Positions 21,116-32,843 of a stretch of 64,000 nt of DNA are shown here, piece by piece. The first letter of the stretch is position 1. Each line of letters opens with the position of its first letter. Position numbers and translations under genes: made by a program. Under the pieces are notes generated by a model that was not told where the DNA came from, searched no databases, and saw only the letters and a list, made by a program, of their open reading frames with translations. The stretch comes from Rana temporaria (lineage: Eukaryota; Chordata; Amphibia; Anura; Ranidae): contig NC_053490.1 of the NCBI RefSeq assembly GCF_905171775.1, positions 159,129,969 through 159,193,968 of the forward strand, in the 5' to 3' direction.

Positions 21116-23420
21116 TCAATCATGGTAGTGTGAAACATCCCAATCAAAATTGAGTCCCCGCAGCTGCCTGCAATCAAGATGGAATATCCAAAAAACCTCT
21201 CGCTTACAGAGGAGCTTGAACTTATCTCCTCCTCTAGGTGGACACACTACCCTCTCCATGCCCTGTATGGATAGACTGGAAATATTTTTGTCATGTGAAT
21301 TATTCCAGTGTTTAGCCACGTTGGGGTTGTGGTTCTTCTCAATGTCGTATAAATGATCACTGAGTCTATCCCTTAATCTCCTTATAGTTCTTCCCACATA
21401 CTGAACACGACAAATGCTACATGTGATGACATAAACTACAAATTTTGTGTTGCAGTTTATGAACTGTTTTATTTTGAAATCTCTACCGTTAGAGCATGAC
21501 TGAACCGTGCTGCCAGTGCCTATTAAAGGGCAATACCTGCACCCATGGGTGCCACATTTAAAAGTGCCAACAAAATCAAGCCATGTAGGGGAGGCGGGTT
21601 TAGAGACAAATAGGCTGGGTGAGAGAACACCCCCTAAAGTGGGGGCTCTACGGCTCACTGATTTAATGCCCTCAGACAGAATAGATGCATAAATGCTGTC
21701 ACTATAAAGGACAGGTAGGTATTTGTTTACAATTTGTTTGATCTTATTGAACTCTGTACTGTAAGCTGTAGAAAATAGGGGGGCTGATCTGTGAACCGAA
21801 GACCCAGTCTGAATGTCTCTCACTCGTTTTTTGGTCAACAATGAGTCCCTAGATATGGTGTTAACCCTACGTAAAGCGTTATTGATGACAGCGGCTGAGT
21901 AACCTCTGTCCCTGAATCTAAGGGCCATTAAGCCTGCCTCTTTTGAGAAATCATTGGGAGAAGTGCATAGCCTTTTCAATCGAAGAAACTGTCCGTATGG
22001 GATACTGTTAATGGTATGCGTCGGGTGGGATGAGTCAGCTCGCAATAGAGCATTGCCCGCTGTACTTTTCCTATAGAGTCCTGTGGAAATACTGCCATTG
22101 GCTCCCGTGAGTGTTACATCCAGGAATTCTATGGTAATAGCTTGTAAATTACCCGTGAATTGTAGATTCAACTCATTATCATTGAGATATTTCAGCCATT
22201 CGTTCAGATCTGCAAACTCATCAGATACGATGAGGAGCAGATCGTCGATATAGCGACAATATAGAATGGTATCTAAGCGGCGGGGGCTGGTATCTCCAAA
22301 GATGCGGGACTTTTCCCACCACCCCATGTACAAATTGGCCAGGGATGGCGAGAACTTGGCCCCCATCGAAGCCCTGCACCTTTGGAGGTAGCAGACCCCG
22401 TCGAACATAAAAAAATTGTGTGTAAGTAAATAACACAAGGCTAAAATAATGAATTCCTGTAGGGCCAGTGAATGGCGTCCCGACTGTTGCAAAAAATAGG
22501 ATACCGCTTGCAGTCCCAGATGGTGTGGGATGCTGGAATAAAGGCTGCACACATCAAAGCTCATCCACCTGTATCCGTGCCCCCAGGGGACCCCTGTTAA
22601 TTTGCATAAAAGATGCTTGGTATCTCTAAGGTACCCTGGGAGGACGGATACAAGTGGTTGCAACTGGCCATCCACCCACTCACCGAGTCGCTCATTGAGC
22701 GATCCGATGCCGGCCACGATCGGTCTGCCAGTCAAAGGTGAGAACCCCTTGTGCACTTTAGGCAAATAATGAAAAACCGGTGTTATGGGATGTGCGGGAA
22801 CAAAAAGTTTGCTGTCAGACTCTGAAAAAATACCCACAGATACACCCCTATCCAAAAGACATATTAGATCTTGTGTAAACTTTACAGTGGGATTACTGTT
22901 AAGGCATGCATATGTAGAAACATCTGATAATTGTCTCATGGCCTCAGCTTTATACATGCAAGAGTCCAGAACTACAACCGCGCCCCCTTTGTCCGCATTC
23001 CTGATGACAATGTCCCGGTTAGAGCTCAGTGCTGCAACAGCTTCTCTCTCGGAATGTGTTAAATTGGAGGGGTGTGGGATACCATGGCATCTGTGTGCCA
23101 GGTGAGTAAGATCTCTCTCCACTAGTTTCTGGTATAGGTCAAGTTCACTGCCTCTGGAACCCAGCGGATAGAACCGAGATTGTAAATTAAATGATAATGA
23201 AGTGGGAGCATCCGCAGGATCCAAGAGGCAGGGATCCGATTCAGTGAGTAAATCGGTGAGATCTTGAAGACAACACACATCTTTGAACAAAGTAGGAGAA
23301 GAGACCAACTCACCCGACTCCAGACTGTTAACCGATGTGGTGTCCTCCTCAGTAGATGATGAAAAAAAATGTTTTTTAAGGGTGAGTTTTCTTGCAAACT
23401 TATTGACATCTAGGATGGTT
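21116..23420 (-). CDS. Penelope-like reverse transcriptase with GIY-YIG endonuclease (5' truncated)
   Basis: About 770 residues are open. The reverse transcriptase occupies roughly the first 500 residues: SFDVCSLYSSIP (motif A), SMGAKFSPSLANLYM (motif B), YCRYIDDLLLI (motif C, YIDD) and IEFLDVTLTG. The C-terminal GIY-YIG nuclease has VVYVITCSICRVQYVGRTIR and RLRDRLSDH, then NVAKHWNNSH, ending FDWDVSHYHD. This RT plus C-terminal GIY-YIG order is diagnostic of Penelope-like elements, where the nuclease nicks target DNA and the RT copies from the nick. The open frame runs on to a Met at 23455, but bases beyond 23420 are antisense of the other copy, so that start is an artefact. The true N-terminus is lost. 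No internal stop is seen. Confidence 0.93.
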
Positions 23421-23422
23421 CC

Positions 23423-24878
23423 TCTTGCATGTATAAAGCTGAGGCCATGAGACAATTATCAGATGTTTCTACATATGCATGCCTTAACAGTAATCCCACT
23501 GTAAAGTTTACACAAGATCTAATATGTCTTTTGGATAGGGGTGTATCTGTGGGTATTTTTTCAGAGTCTGACAGCAAACTTTTTGTTCCCGCACATCCCA
23601 TAACACCGGTTTTTCATTATTTGCCTAAAGGGGGCCAAGTTCTCGCCATCCCTGGCCAATTTGTACATGGGGTGGTGGGAAAAGTCCCGCATCTTTGGAG
23701 ATACCAGCCCCCGCCGCTTAGATACCATTCTATATTGTCGCTATATCGACGATCTACTCCTCATCGTATCTGATGAGTTTGCAGATCTGAACGAATGGCT
23801 GAAATATCTCAATGATAATGAGTTGAATCTACAATTCACGGGTAATTTACAAGCTATTACCATAGAATTCCTGGATGTAACACTCACGGGAGCCAATGGC
23901 AGTATTTCCACAGGACTCTATAGGAAAAGCACAGCGGGCAATGCTCTATTGCGAGCTGACTCATCCCACCCGACGCATACCATTAACAGTATCCCATACG
24001 GACAGTTTCTTCGCTTGAAAAGGCTATGCACTTCTCCCAATGATTTCTCAAAAGAGGCAGGCTTAATGGCCCTTAGATTCAGGGACAGAGGTTACTCAGC
24101 CGCTGTCATCAATAACGCTTTACGTAGGGTTAACACCATATCTAGGGACTCGTTGTTGACCAAAAAACGAGTGAGAGACATTCAGACTGGGTCTTCGGTT
24201 CACAGATCAGCCCCTCTATTTTCTACAGCTTACAGTACAGAGTTTAATAAGATCAAACAAATTGTAAACAAATACCTACCTGTCCTTTATAGTGACAGCA
24301 TTTATGCATCTATTCTGTCTGAGGGCATTAAATCAGTGAGCCGTAGAGCCCCCACTTTAGGGGGTGTTCTCTCACCCAGCCTATTTGTCTCTAAACCCGC
24401 CTCCCCTACATGGCTTGATTTTGTTGGCACTTTTAAATGTGGCACCCATGGGTGCAGGTATTGCCCTTTAATAGGCACTGGCAGCACGGTTCAGTCATGC
24501 TCTAACGGTAGAGATTTCAAAATAAAACAGTTCATAAACTGCAACACAAAATTTGTAGTTTATGTCATCACATGTAGCATTTGTCGTGTTCAGTATGTGG
24601 AAAGAACTATAAGGAGATTAAGGGATAGACTCAGTGATCATTTATACGACATTGAGAAGAACCACAACACCAACGTGGCTAAACACTGGAATAATTCACA
24701 TGACAAAAATATTTCCAGTCTATCCATACAGGGCATGGAGAGGGTAGTGTGTCCACCTAGAGGAGGAGATAAGTTCAAGCTCCTCTGCAAGCGAGAGGTT
24801 TTTTGGATATTCCATCTTGATTGCAGGCAGCCGCGGGGACTCAATTTTGATTGGGATGTTTCACACTACCATGATTGA
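23423..24878 (+). pseudogene. Penelope-like RT/GIY-YIG pseudogene (right copy)
   Basis: The inverted partner begins at SCMYKAEAMRQLSD, so its N-terminus is shorter than in the left copy. At 23629-23636 a deletion of about 392 bp relative to the left copy (22364-22755 there), with one G of microhomology, removes motifs A and part of B and shifts the frame. The rest, from YMGWWEKS and RYIDDLLLI to the end, is open on 23661-24878. In the nuclease the left copy's YVGRT reads YVERT, altering the conserved glycine of the second GIY-YIG motif. It is therefore dead twice. Confidence 0.92.
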
Positions 24879-27300
24879 ATATCGCCACCCCCCCCCTTCT
24901 CCCTCCCCTCGTGGACACACATGCCCTCCCCTTCTCTATGTTCTTTGCATCATTTCAGTTACATCATTCCCCCTTTTTTCTCATTCCACATACATACATA
25001 AAACTTTATACACAGTGACTGTTATTTATAACCTACCCAGGTATATTAGGTCTTTACATATATGTCATTGACATCATACAACACATGTGTATATCGGCTC
25101 ATAGACGGGCGAGTTTCTGCATGGGTTCGATGTGAATGCATTATTTTGCTTAAGTTCATTTTCATTTAGATCCATAATTGTTCGGGTTCCTTATTAAACT
25201 CACTTTGAGAGGCAGAAGGGTTCTGCCAGGAGGGGAGGAGGGGCGGGTCGGATCATATTTATAGCTTTTACAGCTACGTTTGCTTTATTTTGAATGCCAG
25301 TTTTGCAACCCAGGTTGTTATATCTTAACTGATGCATTTACCTTGGACTTTGATTCAGTCCATCGGTTGGCCACATAGTAACTATTGTAGTGTCCACATA
25401 ACTTTATCTATTTTGTTTTTGCTAACTGACATTCAACTTTCATCTCTGTACATTTTGTCTTAAAATATCTTGTACCATATGAGAATATTTCTCATGCGGT
25501 GTCCCGACCCGCACCACCTCCCTTCGGTTCCAACGGAGCTTCTCTGAAGCCCAGATTACGGAACATAATATCCATCACCACCTTTCTTCATAGGAGCTAT
25601 ATGCTCTCTCTCACAGCATACATTTTAACTACACCTTTCCCAACTCGAGATACCATTCCTAGTTTCGTTTTACACATATTTGAATGCACACACACAGGGT
25701 TATTGCTTCCATTGGTTTTACACCTTATTGGCCTTCTGGAGAGTCATGATCGGGTTTTCTGACAAACCGACTATCTGCGGTGTCCTGCAGTGTTATATCA
25801 CCGCTGATATAATGTTTATACACACTAATTTTGTGTTTGATAAACATATTTATACATTAGATCGTCATCTCCATCAGGCTATAGTTGTGAAAACCACCGG
25901 CCGCAAACAATTATCAACTTTTGGGCACAGGGGTTTGTTATACTCTCAGGATGCATTCTTGGCAAGCCTTTGGGCTTGTTCTACACTCATCCGGATTTAT
26001 ATATACAAAAGGCTATTGATTTTATTAGGTGTACACCTTTACGGCCTTTTGGAGAGTCATGTTTTGTTTCCCGATAATTAACTCTTGCACTACTACACGA
26101 TCATCATGCTTCTATTTTTCGGCCCATGATTAGATACTATAGAGGTCGGCACATATATTTTGATAGCTGCCCTTTGGCAATCTCTAGATCTTTACAACAT
26201 TTATTTGAAGCATGTGTCTAGTGCATTTTTCGGGTCAATTATACAAACTGGACACATAATTATATCATAGTTTATGCCTATGACCCTATGTATACTGCAG
26301 TGTCTGGACTGCTACAGACATAAAGTTGACATATATACCCTGTGTTTGACATCAAATTTTTGTATTAGACCACGACCTCCACTAGACATTTGTTGGCACT
26401 AAGTCCATATATGCATGTTCTCTCATTATTATATGGTCACTTCACACTTTCAACAATTTTTTTCACTCCAAACATTCTTTTCTTGTTTCCTCCTTTTAAG
26501 TAAGCATACATTTTTTTTGATCGCACGGCTCGTAAACGGCAGTTGCGGAACAATAAATTATATTTTATATTCACTCAGGCTTCTTTTAGGAGGATTAATA
26601 ATAATTATTACACTAAAGTCACATTTTTGTACACTTTGAATAAATATTGGGAACACAGTTGATAAACTATATAAAAATAAAATTATAAAAATAAAATATT
26701 AGAATCAATATAAAGAAATAGGAATTAGAATTTTTTATTATAAAAATTGTTTCATTATTATTATTTTATTATTTTTTCATTTTAGAAAAATATACATAGT
26801 AAAATATAAAATAAAAATATAAAAAATAAAAAATATAAATTTACAAGCACCTTAATCTTTATTCCTATGTCTTGGCTTGATGGGGAATTTCACAGTATTA
26901 CACAGGAGTGCTTATATCTGTACAATAGTTGTGTTTTCTCAAAATGCACGAAAACTTTATTTCATTTTATTTTTCTAATATACTTAGAACACGCACATAA
27001 AATGCAACTTTATGTGGAGTCACACATAGGTCACAATGGTTACTCCATAACTTTGGAATCTTGAAGGGATATATAGGTGTTTTTTTGTTATTTACATGTC
27101 TTATTTATATGCATGTTTTTTACATCCTTTTTCTCACCTTAACATGTTAATTGTAAAGGAGGTCACATCACCTGCTCTATATGATTCAGATTGAATATGT
27201 ATGCAATTAACTGTTTAATTATTTGATTGATCCAGCTCCGCCATTGGCAAATGTTTTCTCACATGATGGTGGTATTGGTATATATGTTATTTTAGTGTGA
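24879..27300 (+). other. 3' untranslated region of the right Penelope copy
   Basis: About 2.4 kb of non-coding sequence, mirrored at 18690-21115 in the left copy. No second gene seen. Contains an A/T-rich block at 26650-26840. Confidence 0.7.
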
Positions 27301-27310
27301 ACCTGTGTTA

Positions 27311-27351
27311 GCCATGACTAAGCGCTGAATTGCAGCGTGAAACGCGTCGGC
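27311..27351 (+). ncRNA. Hammerhead-derived motif, right Penelope copy
   Basis: gcc, atgacta, a, gcgctg-aattg-cagcgt, gaaac, gc, gtc, ggc. Stem I (gcc/ggc), stem II (6 pairs) and the minimal stem III (ac/gt) can form. The CUGANGA box has two changes. It sits about 110 bp before the 3' end, as in the shorter tails at 52411 and 57089. Confidence 0.55.
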
Positions 27352-27462
27352 CATTCTGTACTTGTTGTTTGCAGTGTCTGCATGTGCTTTTGACAATAAA
27401 AGACCAACTTTATTTTAAGTCATTTTGGAGTGTGGCTATCCAGAGTTGTTTTCATCTATGTG

Positions 27463-27641
27463 CACCAAGAGTAACTGAGGGCTTACAGAGTTGTGGCACC
27501 AGCACCACCACCAACAAAGGCCCAATTTTTCTGCCCCTGTTCAACAGGGGCATGTAATTACAATTATTGATCTAATATTGCACAGCAGGGCCCATTCCTG
27601 TCCCCACCAAGAGTAACTGTGAGGGCTTACAGAGTTGTGGC

Positions 27642-27672
<31 letters not shown>

Positions 27673-27975
27673 ACAAAGGCCCAATTTTTCTGCCCCTGTT
27701 CAACAGGATCATGTAATTACAATTCTTGAGCTAATATTTCTCAGCAGGGCCCATTCCTGTGCCCACCAAGAGTAACTGTGACGGCTTACAGAGTTGTGGC
27801 ACCAGCGCCAGCACCAAAGGCCCAATTTTTCTACCACTGTTCAACAATGGCATGTAATTACAATTCTTGATATAATAGTTCACACAGCAGGGCGTTCCAG
27901 CGCCCACCAAGACTAACTGTGAGGGCTTACACTGTTGTGGCAACACCAACACCTAGGGCCCAAATTTCTGCAAAG
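27463..27975 (+). repeat. hAT 1 3' tail repeats, right part
   Basis: About three and a half units of roughly 160 bp with ggcccaatttttctgcccct, interrupted by a cca trinucleotide run near 27645-27672. Confidence 0.85.
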
Positions 27976-28634
27976 TATATACGGCAGGCCCCTACTTTCA
28001 AACATCCAACTTACAAATGACTCCTACTTGCAAACGGAAGGAGACAACAGAAAGTGAGAGGAAATCTACCCCTAGGAAGGGAAATTCTCTTCTGTAAGAG
28101 GTGTCTCCTGTCCACTGATGCTTTATCACCAATCCTTGTTTCACAAAAAACAAAAACCAAAAAAAAAACATCATTTGTCATTGAGACAGAAAGTGAATTG
28201 CAATCTTCTGAACAGATGCACACAGACAACAAAACAAATGTTTACAGGGGTGATAACCCTTCTCTATATTTTCAGAAAAGCTTAAAAATAGATTTTATGG
28301 CTGGAGCTACACTTTAAAAAAGTACCAGTTCAAAATTACAAACAGATTCTACTTAACAACAAACCTACAGTGCCTGTCTTGTTTGCACTGCCTGTATAAT
28401 GCTGTTTAAAGTATATAGGGTCAAAGGGGCTTGTAATGACCTGGGGGGAGGGGGGGGAAACCCATGCTATTTTTCTCAATGATTTTCATCCATATTGCAG
28501 GGACCAGACATTACATTAAAGCCGCAAGCAGTTTTAAATGACTTTTTTCTTATAGTAATCTCATTTTGTGCAGGGACAGTTCTAAACACGTGCCACCTCA
28601 CAGGCATACTATAGACACCCAGCAGTTACGATAT
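27976..28634. other. Dispersed repeat fragment within hAT 1
   Basis: Begins cccctactttcaaacatcc-type text; an A-rich run lies near 28150. No terminal repeats defined and no coding sequence. Confidence 0.35.
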
Positions 28635-28638
28635 TTAA

Positions 28639-29869
28639 CCACTTCCATACCAGGCACTTACGCACCTTCCCGCCCAAGCCAATTTTCAGCTTTCAGCACT
28701 GTCGCAATTTGAATGGCAATTGCGCGGTCATGCTACACTGTACCCAAACAAAATTGGCGTCCTTTTTTCCCCACAAACAGAGCTTTCTTTTGGTGGTATT
28801 TGATCACCTCTGCAAAAAAAAATTTGCGCAACAACTAAAAAAGACTGAAAATTTTGAAAAAAAAATATGTTTTTATTTTTTTCTGTTAATTGTTTTGTAA
28901 ATAAGTAAGTTTTCTCTTTCAATTACGGGCACTGATATGGCGGCACTGATGGGCACCAATGAGATGGCACTGATGGACATCGATGAGGTAGTACTGATGG
29001 GCACAGATGAGGTGGCACTGATTGGCGGCGCTGGTATGTGGCACTGATGGGCACACATAGGCGGCACTGATGGGCACACATAGGCGGCACTGATGGGCAC
29101 TCATGGGCTGCACTCATGGGCACTCATGGGCGGCACTGATGGGCACTCATGGGCGGCACTGATGGGCACTCATAGGCGGCACAGATGGGCACTCATGGGC
29201 GGCACTTATGAGTGGCACTGATGGATACTTATGGGTGGCACAGATGGGCACTGATAGGTGGGCACTGGGCATGGATGGGCACTGTGGGGTGGCACTGATG
29301 GACACTGTGGGGTTGCACTGATGGACATGATTTACCCATGTTGCCAGTCAGTGCCCATTTGTGGGCACTGATTGGCATCTTTTTTATTTTTGAATGCTTT
29401 TTTTTTTTTCAGACTTGTTTTTTTTTTGTCCCCTTTTTTTGTTTGTTTGCCCTTCCCTGGTGGTCCAGGGTGGGCTTCCCTGGTGGTCCAGTGTGGCGAT
29501 CCGAGGGGGGGCTGCGCTGATTAACAATCAGCGTGAACCCCCCCTGTCAGGAGAGCCGCCGATCGGCTCTCCTCTACTCGCGTCTGTCAGACGCGAGTGA
29601 GGAAGAGCCATCAACGGCTCTTCCTGTTTACATTGTGATCAGCCGTGGTTGGACACGGCTGATCACGTGGTAAAGAGCCTCCGTGAGAGACTCTTTACCT
29701 TGATCGGTGTTGCGGGGTGTCAGACTGACACCCTGCAACAACGATCGCCGCGATGCGCGCCCCCGGGGGCGCGCAGCGGCTCAGAATCCTGAGGATGTCA
29801 TATGACGTCCAGTCAGGATTCTACAACCACTTTGCCGACGTCAATATGTCATTGGCGGGCGGCAAGTGG
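28639..29869. mobile_element. TTAA-flanked element with minisatellite, nested in hAT 1
   Basis: TTAA at 28635-28638 and 29870-29873; ends ccacttccataccaggc and ...ggcggcaagtgg are short inverted repeats. The left body (caattgcgcggtcatg, then tcttttggtggtatttgatc) is shared with the elements at 37857-38772 and 52050-52923. A tandem array (28930-29330) of about 20-25 bp units around ggcactgatgggcactcat fills the middle. No transposase gene. Confidence 0.82.
28930..29330 (+). repeat. Minisatellite gggcactgatgggcactcat
   Basis: Irregular tandem units of 20-30 bp inside the TTAA element. Proline/serine-rich antisense frames here are by-products. Confidence 0.9.
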
Positions 29870-30131
29870 TTAAAGGAATTTTTCTTTTTTTTTCACTTTT
29901 TTTTTCACTTTTAGCATCATTAAAATCACTGCTCTAGAAAAAAACGACCGTTTTTAAACCTTTTTTTCCCATTGATACATGTTCCCTTGGGCAAGACCCG
30001 GGTTCTCAAACGCATTTTCCGACAATAACTTGCATATTTGGCTTTCTAAATGTTCGCGCGACCGTTTGGTTCATTCGAAGGTTCTGGTGCGAACCGAACG
30101 GGGGGGTGTTCGGCTCATCCCTACTCCCCAT

Positions 30132-30460
30132 ACCAAACAACGCTCTAGCCTCAACTACTACTTTGAATATTGAATACCATCTACAGCTACTGCAACTTGG
30201 AGCCATTGCTGGGGACAACCTTACAGACTTCCCTATTGAACATCCTTCACCACAGGATCCCTAGTACCTATACTGAGACCTGCAAAACGGATAAGTTACA
30301 TTTCTGTTACTTGTAGTGCTATAGCAATACCTGCTACATATATACCAGCTATACAATTGCTGTTCCCTTTCATATATTCTACTGCTCAACATCTAGGTGA
30401 CTGTTGTGTATAGGACTGTCTGCTAAAGAATATGTTAAAGGCATATCTGTACTCAAATAC
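30132..30460. other. Continuation of the region split by hAT 1
   Basis: Non-coding; joins to 15935 if the hAT is removed. Nothing else recognised. Confidence 0.4.
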
Positions 30461-31370
30461 CTTGAACTATATTCACCTCTCATGTATAACTAATAGTTAT
30501 TACTATAGCTCCTAATTACCATATGTACGCTCAAAGTACCTGAGCTATATATACCTCTCATATATACCGTATTTATCGGCGTATACCGTGCACTTTTTTG
30601 CGATGAAAATCAGGGCAAAATCGTGGGTGCGCGGTATACGCCGATACCCGCTTTCCCGCACCGAGTTTTGAATACTGCGCCGACATATACCGAGCGCAAT
30701 ACACTCGGGTATAGTCGGGCAGTCTCGGCTCCTTCCGTGCTCACGTCCTGGAACGTACAGGACGTCAGCGCGAGAGTTGCCGAGCATTGCCGACAATACA
30801 CCAATACACGAGTGTACTGTGCTCTGTATATGTCGGCACAGTATTCAAACTCGGCGCGGGAAACGAGCGGGGAGGACGCGAGGACGCCGCAGAAGGACAC
30901 CGGACCCGACGAAGAGGACACCCGAAGCCGCAGAAGGACGCCGGACCCGACGAAGAGGACACCCGAAGCCGCAGACGAATGCCGGACCCGACGAGGCCGC
31001 CGATGGACGCCGCGCAAGACACCAAAACTGTAAGTACAAAAAAAACGGGATTGGGGGCAACTTTAGGGGTGCGCGGTATAGGCGGGAGCACGTTATACCG
31101 CGATAAATTCGGTAACTATGGTTATACTACAGCTCTTAGTTACTATATGTACTCTCAAAGTACCTGAGCTATATTGCCTTTCATATGCAATTAATACTTG
31201 TTACTACAAATACTATATGTACTCTCAAAGAACCTGAGCTATATTGCCTCTCATATGCAATTAATACTTGTTACTACAAATACTATATGTACTCTCAAAG
31301 TACCTGAGCTATAGTGCCAATCATATGTAATTAATATTTGTTACTATAAATACAATTTACTACATGATTG
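30461..31370 (+). repeat. Roughly 65-70 bp tandem repeat, split by an insertion
   Basis: Units containing ctctcaaagtacctgagctat occur before 30565 and several times at 31140-31370. A TIR element sits between them. Confidence 0.8.
30565..31114. mobile_element. TIR element of the accgtattta family
   Basis: Ends taccgtatttatcggcg and its diverged complement (ataaattcggta); subterminal gcggtata words are inverted too. It interrupts the tandem repeat. A GC-rich core carries about three copies of a roughly 40-bp unit with ggacccgacgaagaggacac. Superfamily unknown; no gene. Confidence 0.72.
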
Positions 31371-31773
31371 ACAGAAGTATAAAATACTTATAGGCCTTGT
31401 CCTAATTATGTTGAACATGTTCGCTCTAACTTTTCTATGCTAGGGGTTGATGCTATTTCATAGCGTCTCCCCTAGTGGCCTAAATACATCTCTACATGTT
31501 AAGGTTGATATGATGTAGAAAACCCCCAAACTCCTGTTGCTAGGAGTGATGCCTGGGGTCCCTTACTGATAATCACCTGCATGTAGTGGTGTATTGGGAT
31601 ATTGTCCTTGAACTATAATTTTAAATGCTAAGCCTTGGTCGAATGCTGTAATGCGCCCATGCTTAGTAGCTCAACGCTTTTGTGACACAGAGATTATGTA
31701 TAGATCCCCCAAACTCCTGTTGCGAGGAGTGACTTCTGGGGCCTAGTACTGAGTTGTCGCATAGAGAATCACA
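31371..31773. other. Unassigned spacer with a duplicated motif
   Basis: The phrase cccccaaactcctgttgc occurs twice (about 31523 and 31696), suggesting an old tandem unit. No gene. Confidence 0.4.
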
Positions 31774-31825
31774 TTGAAATCCTTGCTAACCGCAGTTGTG
31801 GTTCACTCTGTTCACCAGTGCTGTT

Positions 31826-32310
31826 ACACCCATATAGACCTACACACGATCACCTTGAGGCTGCAGAGCTCTGCAGGCATGTGGCTAGCTGAGGTAGCTG
31901 TAGCAGAATTCTTGATGGAAGTACAGTTATCAGGCTTCAGGCTAGAAATAAGCAACGGCAGCTTCCAGAAGTAGCAAGATGGCTGCGGCTCCGAACAGCA
32001 CCTCTCTCGGCTGGGTGGTAATGACAGAAAGTGTGTGTGGGGGGTGTGGCTACATGTTTCAGGGCAGACAAGAGCGCCCCTTTATCAAACCATAGTTTGA
32101 CAGCTGTACTTCCATCAAGAACTCTGCTTTTACTAACTGCATACCAGCAGAGCTTTGTAGCCTCATGGTGATGGTGGTCTATATGGTTTTTTGACAAGCC
32201 TTGATCCACTTTTAACTAGTGAGTGCATTTTTATTGTCTTTTATTTTTTTAAATAAGTCACTACACCTAGATGGGGGCTCCCTCTTGTGTTGTTTATTAC
32301 AAGATGTTCC
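31826..32310 (-). repeat. Penelope-tail-like inverted repeat
   Basis: 31826-31930 is inverted against 32095-32200 (both contain cttccatcaaga or its complement). A hammerhead-derived motif lies between them on the minus strand. 32190-32310 pairs with 15575-15690. Assignment to a Penelope-like element rests on the motif and layout only. Confidence 0.55.
32045..32094 (-). ncRNA. Hammerhead-derived motif
   Basis: Minus strand: TATGGT, TTGATAA, AGGGGC...GCCCT, GAAAC, AT, GTA, GCCACA. Stem I pairs at five of six positions, and stem II and the AC/GT stem III are present. The box TTGATAA differs from CUGANGA at two sites. Confidence 0.45.
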
Positions 32311-32699
32311 CCCTATTTTTTAGACCTGGTTGTTGAACTTTAAAATACTCAACAGAACATGATCTCTAAAGCTAAAATTGTATGTTTTGTTCTATTTTGT
32401 TCTGCAACATCTTAAAAACAGTACAATGAAATAAAATGTTGTACAGTAATTTTTTGCTTTCTATTCTTTTTTTGTGGTGGTGGGTGGTCTTTTTTCCTGT
32501 CCTGGGCCCAGGCTACCCCTAGGGTGTCCTTTATGGTCTGAATTCACAGGAAGTAGGTTAAATGGATGCTGACTTTCATTCAACTCAGAATAGGAGCAGC
32601 ATCTCAAAGGATAGAAGATGAGCATTTTAATGAGAGATTACATTTTATATTTAATAATGTTGGGAAGCATGCATAGGTGACATTCAGATTCTAATAGAC

Positions 32700-32835
32700 C
32701 AGTGATGGCGAACCTTGACACTCCAGATGTTTTGGAACTACATTTCCCATGATGCTCAACTACACTGCAGAGTGCATGAGCATCATGGGAAATATAGTTC
32801 CAAAATATCAGGGGTGCCAAGGTTCGCCATCACTG
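32700..32835. mobile_element. 136-bp hAT MITE
   Basis: Perfect 8-bp duplication taatagac (32692-32699 and 32836-32843). Ends cagtgatggcgaacctt and aaggttcgccatcactg are exact inverted repeats, and the interior (ggaactacatttcccatgat and its complement) makes it almost one hairpin. Its sequence is of a type seen in several vertebrates. Confidence 0.93.
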
Positions 32836-32843
32836 TAATAGAC

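Larger units (their letters stand above)
18441..27462. mobile_element. Head-to-head pair of Penelope-like retroelements
   Basis: Two copies of one Penelope-like element in inverted orientation, 5' ends meeting near 23421. The left copy reads on the minus strand (18524-23420), the right copy on the plus strand (23423-27462). Identical 14-bp words caccaagagtaact abut both ends (18427-18440 and 27463-27476). The same word recurs in the tail repeats, so the duplication is likely but not certain. An extra 83 bp (18441-18523) lies beyond the left 3' end. Arms differ by scattered single bases, so the pair is young. Confidence 0.88.
15944..30123 (+). mobile_element. hAT element 1 (14.2 kb including insertions)
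   Basis: Perfect 8-bp duplication ctccccat at 15936-15943 and 30124-30131. Termini tagggatgagc and gctcatcccta are exact inverted repeats over 10-11 bp. Without the nested Penelope pair (about 9.0 kb) and the TTAA element (about 1.2 kb) it is roughly 3.9 kb. It carries minisatellites, a BED-finger/hATC transposase remnant and tail repeats. Its closest relative here is the element at 54125-60078 (terminus tagagatgg). Confidence 0.93.

Noticed and set aside
23421..23455. Methionine at 23455 as the start of the Penelope protein
   Set aside because: Bases 23421-23455 belong to the oppositely oriented second copy, so these residues are junction antisense.
21116..24878. GIY-YIG domains as homing endonucleases or prokaryotic UvrC-like genes
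   Set aside because: They follow a reverse transcriptase with YIDD in one frame, which is the Penelope-like arrangement.
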